A DNA stretch of 64,000 nt from Massilia sp. IC2-477. Its GTDB lineage: Bacteria > Pseudomonadota > Gammaproteobacteria > Burkholderiales > Burkholderiaceae_D. The translations under genes and the position numbers were made by a program. The notes beneath the pieces were generated by a model, which saw only the letters and a list, made by a program, of their open reading frames with translations, had not been told where the DNA came from and made no database searches. This document shows, one piece after another, positions 1-8,674 of the stretch. The stretch spans positions 467,743 through 531,742 of the forward strand of contig NZ_JAJFEQ010000004.1 in the NCBI RefSeq assembly GCF_020707265.1, read 5' to 3'. Each line of letters starts with the position of its first letter. Position 1 is the stretch's first letter.

Positions 1-1549
1 TGCGGGCGATTTCGGCCGTGCCCTTGACGATACCGGCCTGCGGCACGAAGCCGTTGTCGTTCACGAAACCGGGCGCGATCGCTTCCAGCGCGAACTCGTT
101 CCACCAGTCATCCGAACTGTGGATGTATTTGCCATGCAGGTAGCCGCCCGACTGACGGCCGCGGCGCAGCGGCCGCCCATCCTCGTCGAAGCCGGAGGTG
201 GCGCGCGCATGCATGGCGGTGACGACGGCCTGTCCCTGGGCGCCGCCGAAGGTGTCGCCGCGCCACTGGGCGTCCATGCCGATCACGTCATTGCTCCCCA
301 GGTCCTCGACCGCGCGCTGCGAGGCAAAGGCCCCCAGTAGCAGGCCATCGCCGTGCCAGCGCCCGCGCCACAGGCTGGCCCGGGTCGGACGCGGCTGGAT
401 ATACTCGAGGGTCTCGTAGGGCCGGCCGCGCAGCACCAGGCCGCCCTCCTGGTCGCGCAGGCTCATGGCAGTGGCGTCAGCATCGGCCGCGCGCCAGGTG
501 GCGCGCAGGCCCCAGGCCGGGTTGCCCACGGTGCGCGAATAAAAGGCCGGCAGCGGCAGGCCGAGCACGTCGGCGCTCTCGAGGAAGAAGCCGCGCTTTT
601 CCGGCAGGCTGAGGGCGATGTTGCCGGCGCCCTGGGACACCGGCTGGTCGACCTCGACCTGCGAATAGTCCGGGTTGATGGTGGCGTTGAACACCCAGTC
701 GGCGCGCGGCCGCGCATTGATCTCCAGGCCCAGTTCGGCCTGGTGCCCGCGTCTGGGCAGGCCTTCGTGTGCGCCACGCTCGGCGCGAAGGGTCAGTTCG
801 GGGCGCAGCTCGAGAAAGCGCCGGTCGCGCACCGCGGCCACGGTGTCGTCCATGCCCTCGACGTCGCGCAGGAAGGACAGGTGGCTCAAGGCGTCCAGGC
901 GCAGCGGCGCGCTGACCAGCAGGGTGCCGTCGGCGTGCGGCACGCTGCGCTCGACCAGCAGGCGCCAGTCCTTGCCGCCGCGGTAGGGAAAACGCAGGTT
1001 CGACAGCGGCCAGCGCACTTCCATGCTGTAGCCGTCAGGCAGGCGCGTGACCGCGGCTTCGACCGGGAAGTCCGGACCGAGGTCGGATTCATCGTCGTCC
1101 GCCCGGTGCAGGCCGTCGCTGACCACGCCGGCCAGGTTCACGCGCACGAACTGGGCGGCGCGGCCGTGGCCGACCGGGTCGATCCAGATGCCGATGAAGT
1201 CCTGGTCGAGGTCGACCTTGTCGCGCCGCGCCAGCGCCCCGCGCATCCTGTCCGGCGCGTCGTCCCAGGCGCGGATGCCGAACACCAGGGCCTGGTCGTC
1301 GACCAGCAGCTGCACCGTGGTACGCAGGCCGCCTGCGGCCTCCTTGCCGTCGCGCGGGGCGTGCTTGTGGAAGCCGTCGTAGGCCGGGGCGCGCTGCCAG
1401 GCGGCGTCGTCGAGGCGGCCGTCGATGGCGGGAGCGGGGCCGGCATTGCGCACGGCGCGCAGGCCATGGCGCTCGTCGGCAGCGACAGCGTCGGCGGCAA
1501 GCAGGATGCTCAGGGCGATACCAGGAAGGCGATACGGGAAGCGCGACAC
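1..1549 (-). CDS. DUF5916 / CBM9-like domain protein, partial (C-terminus off window)
   Basis: The minus-strand frame stays open from about 1549 to the left edge, giving roughly 516 residues of a longer protein. After a hydrophobic leader (probable signal peptide) comes a CBM9-like domain beginning APAIDGRLDDAAW. Further on is the hallmark of the DUF5916 beta-barrel family, NPDYSQVEVDQPVSQ followed by LSLPEKRGFFLES. Family members are predicted outer-membrane or periplasmic proteins, often linked to carbohydrate use; their substrate is unknown. The start is uncertain: GTG at 1549 or an in-frame TTG 24 bases upstream, neither with a clear Shine-Dalgarno sequence. The PAS-GGDEF-EAL gene upstream on the same strand ends 90 bases away. 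Confidence 0.8.
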   Translation of the reverse strand, partial: MSRFPYRLPGIALSILLAADAVAADERHGLRAVRNAGPAPAIDGRLDDAAWQRAPAYDGFHKHAPRDGKEAAGGLRTTVQLLVDDQALVFGIRAWDDAPDRMRGALARRDKVDLDQDFIGIWIDPVGHGRAAQFVRVNLAGVVSDGLHRADDDESDLGPDFPVEAAVTRLPDGYSMEVRWPLSNLRFPYRGGKDWRLLVERSVPHADGTLLVSAPLRLDALSHLSFLRDVEGMDDTVAAVRDRRFLELRPELTLRAERGAHEGLPRRGHQAELGLEINARPRADWVFNATINPDYSQVEVDQPVSQGAGNIALSLPEKRGFFLESADVLGLPLPAFYSRTVGNPAWGLRATWRAADADATAMSLRDQEGGLVLRGRPYETLEYIQPRPTRASLWRGRWHGDGLLLGAFASQRAVEDLGSNDVIGMDAQWRGDTFGGAQGQAVVTAMHARATSGFDEDGRPLRRGRQSGGYLHGKYIHSSDDWWNEFALEAIAPGFVNDNGFVPQAGIVKGTAEIAR

Positions 1550-1639
1550 GTTCGGAGAAGAAGAGGCGGACAACCGGCGAGTGTAGCATGTGCCTTTGAC
1601 AACAGGAACCTGCAACACCCCCTCCCATTCGGGAGAGGC

Positions 1640-4039
1640 TCAATCCGGCAAGCGGGCGTCCTTCGCGACCATCTCCTGCAGCGTCTCGCGCGGCAGCGCC
1701 GGGCTGAAATAATAGCCCTGCATTTCGTCGCACTCGTGCTGGCGCAGGAAGGCGATCTGTTCGCGCGTCTCGACGCCTTCCGCGATCACCTTGAGCCTGA
1801 GGTTGTGGCCGAGCGCGATGATGGCACGCGTGATGACCAGCTGGCCGTCGTGGCCGACGTCGCCCAGGAAGGAGCGGTCGATCTTGATGTAATCGACCGG
1901 GAATTTCTGCAGGTGGCTCAGGCTCGAATAGCCGGTCCCGAAGTCGTCGATCGACAGGCGCACGCCGAGTGCCTTGAGCTGGGCCAGCGCCTCCAGCGCT
2001 TCTTCCGGATGGTCCATCAGGTGGCTTTCCGTCACCTCGAGTTCGAGCTTGCGCGGGTCGACCCCGTGGCGGCGCAAGCGCTCCCCGAGCCGCTCGGCGA
2101 ACTGGCGCTGGCGCAGCTGGCGCGCCGACAGGTTGACCGCGATGACGAAATCGTCGACGCCGAGCGCCGCCATGGCCTTGAGCGCGGCGCAGGCCTCGTC
2201 GATCACCCACTCGCCCAGCGGCACGATCAGTCCGGTTTCCTCGGCCACCGGGATGAAGCGCTCGGGCGGAATCAGCCCGTCCACCGGGTGGCGCCAGCGC
2301 ACCAGTGCTTCGGCCCCCACGACCTTGCCGCTGCGCAGGTCGACCTTGGGCTGGTAATCCAGCACCATTTCGTTGTCGCGGATGGCACGGCTCAGGTTCG
2401 CTTCCAGCATCAGGTGCTCGTGCACGATCTGGTTCAGCTCGGCCGAATAGAACTGGAAGTTGTTCTTGCCGAGGGTCTTGGCGTGGTACATGGCGGCGTC
2501 GGCGGCGCGCATCATCTTCTCAAGACTGTCGCCGTCGTCGGGAAAGACGCTGACGCCGATGCTGGTGCCGGGGACGATCTCGTGCTCCCCGACCCGGACC
2601 GGCGCGGTGATGCTGCGGCGGATGCGCTCGATCAGTTCGGCGACCTCGGCGTGGCTGGCCGGGTCGCAGATGAGCAGGACGAATTCGTCGCCGCCCATGC
2701 GGGCGATGGTGTCTTCCTCGCGCATGCTGGCGCGCAGGCGCTGGGCCACTTCGCGCAACACCGCGTCGCCGGCGTCGTGGCCGAAGTTGTCGTTGATGTG
2801 CTTGAAGTTGTCGAGGTCGAGGAAGGCCAGCGCCACCATGAAGCCGTCGCGCTCCGCGCACTCGATGGCGTGGCGCAGGCGCTCCTGCAGCAGGTTGCGG
2901 TTGGCCAGGCCGGTGAGCGGGTCGTGGTGGGCCAGGTGGTGCAACCTGCGCTCGTAGTGACGGGCTTCGGTGATGTCGTTGATGACCCCGACAAAGTGGG
3001 TGATGTCGCCGTCGAGGTTGGCCACCGGGTCGATGCGCAGGTCGTTCCAGAACACCTCGCCGTTCTTGCGCACGTTGCGCAGCACGGCGCGCACGCCTTC
3101 CTTGCGCCGCAGGGCCTCGCGGATGCGGCTGCGCTCGTCCTCGTCGCAGCCGTCGATGCGCATGAAGCGCGGGTCCGAGCCGCGGATCTCGGCCAGGGTG
3201 TAGCCGGTGATGCGCTCGAAAGCGGGATTGACGTATTCGATCCGGTGCTCGCCTTCTTCGCAATGGGTGATGACGATCGCGTTCAGGCTCGAGTAGATGG
3301 CGCGCTCGCGCACCCGCAGGCCGTGCTCGGCCTGCCGGCGCGCGGTGATGTCCAGGCCGGTGCCGAACACGACCGGTACATTGCCCAGGGTACTGCGGGC
3401 ACACTGGAACAGGAAGGAGCTGCGCTTGCCGTGCTTGCTCACCAGCTCGGCCTCATGAGTGGAACAGCCGGTCTCGAAGGCGCCGAGGATCTTGTCGACG
3501 ATCAGGGGCCGGTCCTTGTCGTCGAAGAAAAACTTGACGTTCGTGCTCGGCAGCTCCCCGGCCTGCATCTCGAGCGCTTCTTCCAGCGCACGGTTCCACA
3601 GCAGCAGGTGGCCGCTCTGGTCGATAACATAGAACACGCAGGGCAGCGACTCGATGAGGTCGGCCACCGGCAGGTCCTGGATCAGGGCGTAGCGCGGCGG
3701 ATGGCGGCCATTGCGCGGGATCAGGATGACGCTGTAGGTGCCGGGGGCATCGGGGTCGAAGGACTGGGGCGCGACCGTGATGCGCACCGGCAGGCGCTGG
3801 CCGTCGGCGGTTTTCAGCACGCCCTCGTTCTCGGCATCGGCGCGCGCCGCCAGGCGCTGCTTTGCCCCCGACGCAGCGGCGCCCGGCGGCTCGTCGAACT
3901 CGACGATGCGGTCCAGGGTCATGCCCTGGATGTCGGCCGCGCCGTAGCCGGCCAGCTTTTCGCAAGCCTTGTTCCAGCTCCTGACGGTGCCTGCCGCATC
4001 GACGACGAACACGGCAAGGGGCAAGGGCGAGAGGTTCAA
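1640..4039 (-). CDS. PAS-GGDEF-EAL cyclic-di-GMP turnover protein
   Basis: This 799-residue cytoplasmic signalling protein has no membrane segment. Three PAS-like sensor regions (about 1-105, 120-235 and 245-360) precede a GGDEF domain (about 370-530) and an EAL domain (about 545-790). The cyclase motif GGDEF at 449-453 is intact, and RxxD (REED, 440-443) lies exactly five residues before it, matching the inhibitory I-site. The phosphodiesterase motif EALVRW starts at 577 and a DDFGTGYSS motif follows, so both activities look possible. The ligand sensed by the PAS domains cannot be told from sequence. Proteins of this layout set cellular c-di-GMP and so biofilm or motility choices. The gene is transcribed towards the DUF5916 gene and is divergent from arfB. 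Confidence 0.95.
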   Translation of the reverse strand: MNLSPLPLAVFVVDAAGTVRSWNKACEKLAGYGAADIQGMTLDRIVEFDEPPGAAASGAKQRLAARADAENEGVLKTADGQRLPVRITVAPQSFDPDAPGTYSVILIPRNGRHPPRYALIQDLPVADLIESLPCVFYVIDQSGHLLLWNRALEEALEMQAGELPSTNVKFFFDDKDRPLIVDKILGAFETGCSTHEAELVSKHGKRSSFLFQCARSTLGNVPVVFGTGLDITARRQAEHGLRVRERAIYSSLNAIVITHCEEGEHRIEYVNPAFERITGYTLAEIRGSDPRFMRIDGCDEDERSRIREALRRKEGVRAVLRNVRKNGEVFWNDLRIDPVANLDGDITHFVGVINDITEARHYERRLHHLAHHDPLTGLANRNLLQERLRHAIECAERDGFMVALAFLDLDNFKHINDNFGHDAGDAVLREVAQRLRASMREEDTIARMGGDEFVLLICDPASHAEVAELIERIRRSITAPVRVGEHEIVPGTSIGVSVFPDDGDSLEKMMRAADAAMYHAKTLGKNNFQFYSAELNQIVHEHLMLEANLSRAIRDNEMVLDYQPKVDLRSGKVVGAEALVRWRHPVDGLIPPERFIPVAEETGLIVPLGEWVIDEACAALKAMAALGVDDFVIAVNLSARQLRQRQFAERLGERLRRHGVDPRKLELEVTESHLMDHPEEALEALAQLKALGVRLSIDDFGTGYSSLSHLQKFPVDYIKIDRSFLGDVGHDGQLVITRAIIALGHNLRLKVIAEGVETREQIAFLRQHECDEMQGYYFSPALPRETLQEMVAKDARLPD

Positions 4040-4154
4040 CGCTTCTCCTGGATGGCCGCATGTGGGGGGGCGGCGCGCAGTGAACGTACTTTGTCAATAC
4101 ATCATAGCGCAGCGCGCCACTGCCGGGTCGCACGCGAGGACAGGCTGCCTTACA

Positions 4155-4571
4155 ATGCGCAACATGGGACAGGCAACGGTGGTGATCGATCCGGCGCAGG
4201 TGGAATTCAGCGCGATCCGGGCGCAGGGTCCGGGCGGACAGAATGTGAACAAGGTGTCGTGCGCGGTACACGCGCGCTTCGACGTGGGCGCCTCGTCCCT
4301 GCCGGCGGACGTCAAGGAGCGCCTGCTGGCGCTGCGCGACGCGCGCATCACCGCGGAAGGCGTGATCGTCCTGAAGGCCCAGGGCTCGCGCAGCCTCGAG
4401 CAGAACAAGCTCGATGCGCTGGCGCGCCTGCAGGCGCTGGTCGACCGTGCGGCAAGCGTGCCCCTGGTACGCCGCGCCACCCGGCCGACGCGCGGATCGC
4501 AGCTGCGCCGGCTCGACTCGAAGGCGAAGAGCAGCCGGGTCAAGGCGCTGCGCGGCAAGGTCAGCGAGTAG
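4155..4571 (+). CDS. arfB: Alternative ribosome-rescue factor ArfB (peptidyl-tRNA hydrolase)
   Basis: A 138-residue protein closely resembling E. coli ArfB (YaeJ). The catalytic GGQ tripeptide lies in GPGGQNVNK (GGQ at 27-29). The family's basic C-terminal tail, which enters the empty mRNA channel of a stalled ribosome, is present as RRLDSKAKSSRVKALRGK. ArfB hydrolyses peptidyl-tRNA on ribosomes stalled without a stop codon, a backup to tmRNA. ATG 4155 was chosen; a second in-frame ATG lies nine bases downstream. The frame is open further upstream, but that part runs through the 5' end of the divergent PAS gene and has no family similarity. It appears to be a single-gene unit. Confidence 0.93.
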   Translation: MRNMGQATVVIDPAQVEFSAIRAQGPGGQNVNKVSCAVHARFDVGASSLPADVKERLLALRDARITAEGVIVLKAQGSRSLEQNKLDALARLQALVDRAASVPLVRRATRPTRGSQLRRLDSKAKSSRVKALRGKVSE

Positions 4572-4612
4572 GAAAGCGCGGGCGCGTAGCCAGGGGCGCC
4601 CAGCCGGGCCGT

Positions 4613-4840
4613 CTAACCCTGGGTGGCTCCGCCCGGGCCCGCCTTCTGGATCATGGCGGCGACGTTCTGCAGCTCGCGCACCACGCCGATGACGGTGGGC
4701 TCGAATCGTTCGAACATGTACTGGGTGGCGGCTTCGGCGCTCAAGCCTTCCGGCGTTTCGTGCACCAGGCGCTTCATCGCCAGTTCGCGCACATGGTAGG
4801 CAAACAGCAGTTCGCTGTAATCGGTCGTCTTGGTTTCCAT
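4613..4840 (-). CDS. Small conserved-looking hypothetical protein
   Basis: A 75-residue acidic protein beginning METKTTDYSELLF, with no signal peptide or membrane helix. The start at 4840 is favoured because GAGGA stands about five bases upstream. The frame is open to an ATG at 4924, but the extra residues (Cys-rich, with no ribosome binding site) look non-coding. The central part is predicted helical with many hydrophobic heptad positions. I recognise no family. It converges on arfB, 41 bases from its stop, and is divergent from the acetyltransferase gene. Confidence 0.6.
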   Translation of the reverse strand: METKTTDYSELLFAYHVRELAMKRLVHETPEGLSAEAATQYMFERFEPTVIGVVRELQNVAAMIQKAGPGGATQG

Positions 4841-4926
4841 CGCTTCCTCATCCGCTTCATCCAGACCGGGACAATAGCATGCGGTCGGCGCTATCATCTT
4901 GCCGTCGACATTACGGAAGCACACCC

Positions 4927-5616
4927 ATGTCCCCTGCCCTGCATGCTGCGCTCGACCGGCCGGTCTGGTCGGCCCTCACCGGCGGCCACCGCCACTTCGC
5001 CCTCGGCGCTGCGCTGGCCAAACGCTACCCGCGCGATGTCGGTCCCTTCGCCGCCCTTGCCGACGACAGCCGGGAAGCCTGGGATGCCCTGGGCGCGCTG
5101 TTGCAGCCCGGCGAGGCCGTCATGCTGGTCACGCCTTCGGCGCCGCCGCAAGCAGCCGGCTTTGCGCTCACTCCGCTCGATCCGGTGCTGCAGATGATCG
5201 CCACGCGTGCGCCTGAGCCATCCACGCTGCCCTTGCTGGTGCTGGGTGCGGCGGACGCGCCTGACATGCGCGCGCTGGCCGAGCTGACCAATCCAGGACC
5301 GTTTGCCGGGCGCACCCACGAGCTGGGCGAGTTCCTCGGCATCCGCGCAGGCGGGCGGCTGGCGGCGATGACGGGAGAGCGGATGCGCCCGACGGGTGCG
5401 GTCGAGGTGAGCGCGGTGTGCGTGCATCCGGATTTCCGTGGCAAGGCCTATGCGCGCCAGCTTCTGGCCGAGCGCACGCGCCGCATCGCCGCGCAGGGCG
5501 ACCAGCCTTTCCTGCATGTGTATCCGAGCAACAAGGGTGCGATCGCCCTGTACGAATCCTTGGGCTATGTGGTGCGGACCCAGCTGCACCTGACGCGTGT
5601 TGCGCTGGCGCCTTGA
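4927..5616 (+). CDS. GNAT-family N-acetyltransferase (FR47-like)
   Basis: A 229-residue protein whose C-terminal half carries a GNAT fold. EVSAVCVHPDFRGKAYARQL contains the beta4 strand and an acetyl-CoA pyrophosphate loop of the R/Q-x-x-G-x-G/A type (FRGKAYA). NKGAIALYESLGY is the usual closing motif. The N-terminal 110 residues are less conserved, as in the FR47-like group. It should transfer an acetyl group from acetyl-CoA to an amine on a small molecule or protein; the substrate is not predictable. The start at ATG 4927 is preferred over upstream in-frame codons because similarity-like sequence begins there. It converges on the receiver gene, eight bases from its stop. Confidence 0.85.
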   Translation: MSPALHAALDRPVWSALTGGHRHFALGAALAKRYPRDVGPFAALADDSREAWDALGALLQPGEAVMLVTPSAPPQAAGFALTPLDPVLQMIATRAPEPSTLPLLVLGAADAPDMRALAELTNPGPFAGRTHELGEFLGIRAGGRLAAMTGERMRPTGAVEVSAVCVHPDFRGKAYARQLLAERTRRIAAQGDQPFLHVYPSNKGAIALYESLGYVVRTQLHLTRVALAP

Positions 5617-5623
5617 TGCCGGC

Positions 5624-5977
5624 TCAGGTGTGCAGAAGCTTGAGGAGATGGTCGATCCGGTAGGGTTTGGCGATGAACAGCTGCTTGAGCGGCTGGCCGT
5701 TGAACATGGACGGGGCCATGTAGCCGGATGCCAGGATGATCTTGACCTTGGGATAGTTGCGTGAAATCCGCTCGGCCAGTTCCAGGCCATTCATGCCGGG
5801 CATCATGACGTCGGAAATGACGGCGTCGATGTCGGGATGGGTGGCCAGCAGCTCGAGGGCCTGGGCGGCGGAATAGGCGACCATGGCATCCAGACCATGC
5901 GCCGACAGCAACATCTCGGCCAGGTCGGCGACGTCGGCTTCGTCATCGACGACCAGCACCTTGCGGATGCCGCCCAC
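5624..5977 (-). CDS. Single-domain response regulator (receiver)
   Basis: About 117 residues forming one CheY-like receiver domain and nothing else. The acidic pocket is VVDDEAD near the N-terminus, the phospho-acceptor Asp lies in ISDVMMPGMNG, and the conserved Lys in IAKPYR. The GTG at 5977 has GGAAG just upstream and begins directly at the domain. The frame stays open to an ATG at 6073, but that extension is rich in Cys, Trp and Pro and looks untranslated. With no output domain it probably acts by protein-protein contact or in a phosphorelay. No kinase is adjacent. Confidence 0.8.
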   Translation of the reverse strand: MGGIRKVLVVDDEADVADLAEMLLSAHGLDAMVAYSAAQALELLATHPDIDAVISDVMMPGMNGLELAERISRNYPKVKIILASGYMAPSMFNGQPLKQLFIAKPYRIDHLLKLLHT

Positions 5978-6262
5978 CTGCGCTTCCGTGTCTTCCCCGT
6001 AGGGCTGTCCAGCACCAGGAGGGAATCCCGGATGTCCCGCGCTGCACCAGCGGCTGCTCATCAAGCCGAACACTCAGCCTCCATCCCATGCATGATCGAT
6101 TGCCGACGCAGGCGCAATGCAACATGCACGCCGCCTGTCGACCTGGCGCTAGTATCGCGCAAACGCGCAAATTGAAGCGCCCGGTTAGCCGCACCATGAC
6201 CCCGCGCGGATATGCATGGGACACGCGGCCCGCGCCTCGCGCAGCAGGCCGCAGCCGCCGTG

Positions 6263-7780
6263 CTAGCCGAACAGCCCGTGCAGGTACCAGCGCGGCTCGG
6301 CATCCTCGCCCGACCCGACGATGCGCTCGCGGTAGATCCAGTACAGCGTATGGTCCTGGCCTTCCGCAATGAAATAGTCCCGGGTTTGCGTGTCGCTCCA
6401 CCAGCCGGCCTCGATGCGCTCGGGCGTCGAGGCCACCTTGAGCGGCGAACCGTAGAAGGGTCGGTGGTTGCGTATAAGCAGCGCGATCGGCTTGGCCAGC
6501 AGCCAGCTCGGGCGCGGCAGGCTGGACACGTCCGGCGGCAGGCGCGCCGCAGCCTGCGCCGCACGCTCGGCCTTCTGCTGCACCGGCACCCATTCGTTGG
6601 CGACCTCGGGCCGGTAGTCGGCCTGCGGCAGCGCCTGCAGCACGTTGTCGGCGCCTAGCCGCGCCACCAGCAGCTCGAGCATGCGCATGCGGTCTTCCTC
6701 GCTGCCGCCCGGCTCGGGAAACAGCGATTCGGTGGGCGGCGCCATCGCCCTCACCTGCCGCGCCTCCAGGCCGAGGCCGATGACCGGCGCCGGCAGTTCC
6801 TGGCGGGCCAGGCGTTCCTTGAGCAGGCGCACCAGGTGCTCGTCGCGCCAGCTCGGCTCGGCCAGGGCGATCTCGAGCGGCGTGGGCGGCATCGCCACCC
6901 GTCCGCGCTCGTGTTCCATCAGCAGCGTGATGCGCTCGACCGCAAGCTGGCGCGCGCACAACCAGCCGACCAGCTGCAGCACCAGGTGACGGGCGCCGGC
7001 CAGCAACAGATCGGCCTGCTCGATGCGGTCGAACAGTTCCAGCCGGGCGCGGAAACTCTCGGGCGGCGCGACCCATTCGAACAGCTCGGGACACATGCCG
7101 TAGGCGGCGTCGAGGGTGTCGAGCAGTTCGCGCCCGCAGCGCCGTTGCAGGCCGGGGCGCGGCAGGCGCCGCAGCTCGCCCAGGCGCTCGCAGCCGATGC
7201 CTTCGAACCAGGACATGTAGGGCCGGGCCGGCGGCAGCAGCGCCACCGGCAAGTGTTCCAGGCGGCGCTCGAGCGAGGCCATGCGCAGCGCACGTCCGCG
7301 GCCCTGCCGCTGGCCATGGGCAAGCCGGTTGGCGCCGGCGCGCGCCAGCAGCCAGGCCGCGCGCGCCGTCGGCGCACAGCTGATGGAGGCCGTGAAGCCG
7401 AGCGCCTGCAGGCTGGCGCGCACCCGTGCGCACAGGGCACGGATGCCGCCGAACAGGCGCAGGCTGGCGCCGATGTCGAGCAGCAGCGTCGCTTCCTCGG
7501 CCAGCGCGACCTGGGGCGTGAATTGCAACATCGCCAGCGCGACCGCATCGAGGGCCTCGGCTTCGCGCGCGGGGTCGCGCTCGTGCAGGCGCGCCTCGGG
7601 CATGAGCATCAGCACGCCGCCGCGCCGCATGCCGCGCCCGACGCCGGCGGCGCGTGCCAGCGGCGAGACCGCCAGCACGCGCTCCTGCTCGAGCACGACG
7701 CTGCCCGCGTCATTGCACCAGTTGGGGCTGAAGATTTCGAGCGCCAGCTGGGGTAGGGACAGGCCGATCCACAAACGCAT
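6263..7780 (-). CDS. imuB: ImuB, Y-family polymerase-like SOS mutagenesis protein
   Basis: A 505-residue protein starting MRLWIGLSLPQLALEIF, the typical ImuB opening, in which the catalytic acidic residues of true Y-family polymerases are missing. The central region follows the DinB/UmuC palm-fingers-thumb pattern, and the C-terminus has the usual HRPFYGSPLKV and GWWSDTQTRDYF motifs. In characterised systems ImuB binds the beta clamp and links ImuA to the error-prone polymerase DnaE2 during DNA damage. Here it overlaps imuA by 71 bases and shares its SOS promoter. Unusually, no dnaE2 follows: the next gene downstream is the receiver gene, after a 285-base stretch in which I see no coding frame. 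Confidence 0.92.
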   Translation of the reverse strand: MRLWIGLSLPQLALEIFSPNWCNDAGSVVLEQERVLAVSPLARAAGVGRGMRRGGVLMLMPEARLHERDPAREAEALDAVALAMLQFTPQVALAEEATLLLDIGASLRLFGGIRALCARVRASLQALGFTASISCAPTARAAWLLARAGANRLAHGQRQGRGRALRMASLERRLEHLPVALLPPARPYMSWFEGIGCERLGELRRLPRPGLQRRCGRELLDTLDAAYGMCPELFEWVAPPESFRARLELFDRIEQADLLLAGARHLVLQLVGWLCARQLAVERITLLMEHERGRVAMPPTPLEIALAEPSWRDEHLVRLLKERLARQELPAPVIGLGLEARQVRAMAPPTESLFPEPGGSEEDRMRMLELLVARLGADNVLQALPQADYRPEVANEWVPVQQKAERAAQAAARLPPDVSSLPRPSWLLAKPIALLIRNHRPFYGSPLKVASTPERIEAGWWSDTQTRDYFIAEGQDHTLYWIYRERIVGSGEDAEPRWYLHGLFG

Positions 7781-8444
7781 GTCGTTGCAGGAGAGAAGAA
7801 GCAAGTGGTAAACCAAGCGGCAGGAACAGCGGCGCATCGCGCTGCGGCCCCCGGCGCTTGACGAAGTCGATGTGCACGCCGCCGGCCGCCGGTCGCAGGG
7901 CCAGGCGCAGCGGCGCGGGCGAGGCATCCTGGGCCGCGGCCAGCGGGCGCAGCATGAAGAACAGGGTTTCGCCGGCCTGGGCCGCCAGGTGCAGGCGGCG
8001 CAGGCTTTCGCCGCGTGCATGGTTGGCCCAGAACAGCAGCGCGCCGCAGCTACCGCTGCGCAACACTTGCTCGGCCGCCCACAGCGCGTCGGCGCTGCGG
8101 CTGGTGCGCAGCCACAGCAGTTGCGACGGCTGCAGTCCCAGCGCGGCCAGCGCCAGGGCCTGGGGTGGATGGGGCGGCTGCAGCAGGACGATGCGGCGTT
8201 CGGCACAGGCCTGCAGGGCCGGGCGCAGCAGGCGCATCTCGCCGATGCCGGGCTGTTGCTGCAGCAGTTCGACGAGGGTGCCGACGGGCCAGCCGCCGCC
8301 CGGCAGCTGGGGCGACAGCGCCGCATGACCGGTGTCGATGCAGCGCGTGCCGGAGCGCGCCAGCTGCGAGGCGCGCCACAGCGAAGGGTGCAAAGCCTCC
8401 GGCGCAGCCAGCGGGGATACCCCCGGTGTGGATGAGCAATTCAT
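7710..8444 (-). CDS. imuA: ImuA, RecA/SulA-like translesion synthesis accessory protein
   Basis: A 244-residue protein of the ImuA (SulA-like, RecA-fold) family. LPGGGWPVGTLVELL begins the domain, and the C-terminal half keeps the family strands (GALLFWANHA, GGVHIDFVKRRG). ImuA interacts with RecA and ImuB and is needed for damage-induced mutagenesis in bacteria that use the ImuA-ImuB-DnaE2 cassette. ATG 8444 is chosen because the family alignment begins there; in-frame sequence further upstream runs through the LexA box and cannot be coding. The gene is the first of an SOS operon with imuB. Confidence 0.88.
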   Translation of the reverse strand: MNCSSTPGVSPLAAPEALHPSLWRASQLARSGTRCIDTGHAALSPQLPGGGWPVGTLVELLQQQPGIGEMRLLRPALQACAERRIVLLQPPHPPQALALAALGLQPSQLLWLRTSRSADALWAAEQVLRSGSCGALLFWANHARGESLRRLHLAAQAGETLFFMLRPLAAAQDASPAPLRLALRPAAGGVHIDFVKRRGPQRDAPLFLPLGLPLASSLLQRHAFVDRPVPTPAGARNLQPQLVQ

Positions 8445-8461
8445 ATGGGTTGGCAAACAAA

Positions 8462-8481
8462 TACTGTATAAACGTACAGTA
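8462..8481. promoter_or_regulatory. LexA box (SOS operator) of imuA-imuB
   Basis: The 20 bases TACTGTATAAACGTACAGTA contain CTGT-N8-ACAG, the core LexA consensus, extended to TACTGT/ACAGTA on both sides. The site lies 18 bases upstream of the imuA start codon, where LexA would block the promoter. It also lies about 190 bases before the divergent antiporter gene. Confidence 0.9.
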
Positions 8482-8674
8482 CTCGTTGAGCTCGGGTTTG
8501 GCAAGGTGTATTCATTTCGGCCATACCAGTTGGGTGATTGGTATTGACAGAAGCTAAAGGTGCTCTCTGCCCGACAATCCAAGGCCGTCGCTGCGAAACA
8601 TGGAATAATGCGGCTTCGTTCATTACCATCCAGACAATGCGCAATCTGTCTCCCGCACGCCACGGAGTCCATCC

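Noticed and set aside
353..5197. A 1614-residue open frame on the plus strand
   Set aside because: It runs antisense through the DUF5916 gene and the PAS-GGDEF-EAL gene and across arfB. Its product is Ala/Arg/Gln/Val-rich without domains, a known artefact of high-GC DNA.
5978..6262. Search for dnaE2 or a remnant after imuB
   Set aside because: The stretch is too short and no DnaE-like sequence is seen in any frame.
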